From NCBI GenBank assembly GCA_038331135.1, contig JBBQOS010000026.1:1-13125 (forward strand): a stretch of DNA of 13,125 bases. The letters run 5' to 3'. A program made the position numbers and the translations under genes. Below the pieces are notes generated by a model. The model saw nothing but the letters and a program-made list of their open reading frames with translations, had not been told where the DNA came from and made no database searches. The DNA comes from UBA9337 sp038331135. GTDB taxonomy: Bacteria > Patescibacteriota > Minisyncoccia > Moranbacterales > UBA9337. Below, piece by piece: positions 12,806-13,125 of the stretch (the stretch's first letter is position 1; each line of letters opens with the position of its first letter).

Positions 12806-13125
12806 TTATTCTCTTAGCCAAAAACCAATAGCCTTAATGATCTTGGCTTTACCATACAGGTCCATAAACTTGGCACCATATCGGCCACTCCCTCTTGAAA
12901 CGATTTCTATCAGAAGCTCCTCAATATGAACTCCTTTAGTCATAACGAGCGGAAGCTTAATTTTTATCTTGGTTCCCGGAAGAACATTAATCTTTTTATC
13001 ATCAAAAGAAAGCCCTCCAAGTGATAAATCAAAAACCACTACCTGAGTTTTACCTACGACAGCTCTCTCGCCGTATTTTTTCCTACGGCCCTTCCTCCAA
13101 TTTATTTTAAAAGGAGTTATCCTAA
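12806..13125 (-). CDS. PilZ-like domain protein, 5' end outside the window
   Basis: The frame stays open from the stop at 12806 to the right edge, at least 106 codons, so the GTG at 13039 is not the true start. The visible part has a basic stretch (RKGRRKKYGER), then FDLSLGGLSF, PGTKIKIKLPL, and a later strand with GRYGAKF. This order fits a PilZ beta barrel: D/N-x-S-x-x-G is the second half of the c-di-GMP binding signature, and an Arg-rich segment about 20-25 residues before it can supply the R-x-x-x-R half. PilZ domains bind c-di-GMP and control motility, pili or exopolysaccharide, though many divergent ones do not bind it. Any N-terminal domain is not visible. Confidence 0.7.
   Translation of the reverse strand, partial: RITPFKINWRKGRRKKYGERAVVGKTQVVVFDLSLGGLSFDDKKINVLPGTKIKIKLPLVMTKGVHIEELLIEIVSRGSGRYGAKFMDLYGKAKIIKAIGFWLRE

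Noticed and set aside
13037..13039. GTG at 13039 as start of the PilZ-like gene
   Set aside because: The frame is open upstream to the edge of the window and continues a plausible PilZ N-terminal strand, so the gene is partial.
1..13125. CRISPR array, IS element, prophage or integron
   Set aside because: No spaced direct repeats, transposase, integrase or phage gene is visible anywhere.

Overview
The window looks like part of a chromosome from a Candidate Phyla Radiation (Patescibacteria) bacterium. It is AT-rich with short intergenic gaps. Most genes lack a Shine-Dalgarno (SD) sequence, and several have a -10 box almost touching the start codon. It encodes a GatCAB-type amidotransferase subunit and a tRNA-Gln with a U1-A72 pair. 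It also holds several membrane or secreted proteins of a style common in Patescibacteria. TGA is used as a stop (for example at 9124-9126), so the code is standard rather than the TGA=Gly code of Gracilibacteria. The phylum-level placement is inference from gene style, not a search result.

Left part (22-7074, all minus strand). In transcription order: a four-helix membrane protein (7074-6700); a five-gene thymidine nucleotide cluster (6629-3163); gatB with its own promoter (3019-1547); a small HExxH metallopeptidase-like gene whose ATG lies directly behind a strong intrinsic terminator (1422-817); and a membrane-anchored cysteine-rich protein with an acidic tail (663-22). The five-gene cluster is dCMP deaminase, a dNMP/dephospho-CoA kinase-like protein, a double-length ThyX-like flavin-dependent thymidylate synthase, thymidylate kinase and a MazG-like pyrophosphohydrolase. 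Together these form most of a route dCMP -> dUMP -> dTMP -> dTDP with pool sanitation.

Middle part (7225-10516, plus strand). This is a cell-envelope cluster behind a promoter that seems to give a leaderless message: a GT-C-like multi-membrane glycosyltransferase, a single-pass protein with two divergent copies of a surface repeat, and a small four-helix membrane protein that overlaps it by 8 nt. A 313-nt intergenic region follows. Then comes a GT4-family cytoplasmic glycosyltransferase on the minus strand (11948-10830), with a 67-bp GC-rich inverted-repeat element just upstream of its start.

Right part. A tRNA-Gln(CUG) with promoter and terminator is followed by a GC-rich island (about 49% GC against an AT-rich background) full of hairpins, which may be an uncharacterised structured RNA. 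The island runs directly into a GlsB/YeaQ-type membrane protein gene that has lost its usual N-terminal helix. A PilZ-like gene on the minus strand, with its own terminator, runs off the right edge.

The most unusual items are the double ThyX with its signature divided between halves, the GC-rich structured island fused to the truncated GlsB gene, the terminator abutting the metallopeptidase start, and the cysteine-repeat protein. No CRISPR array, IS element or phage gene is visible.
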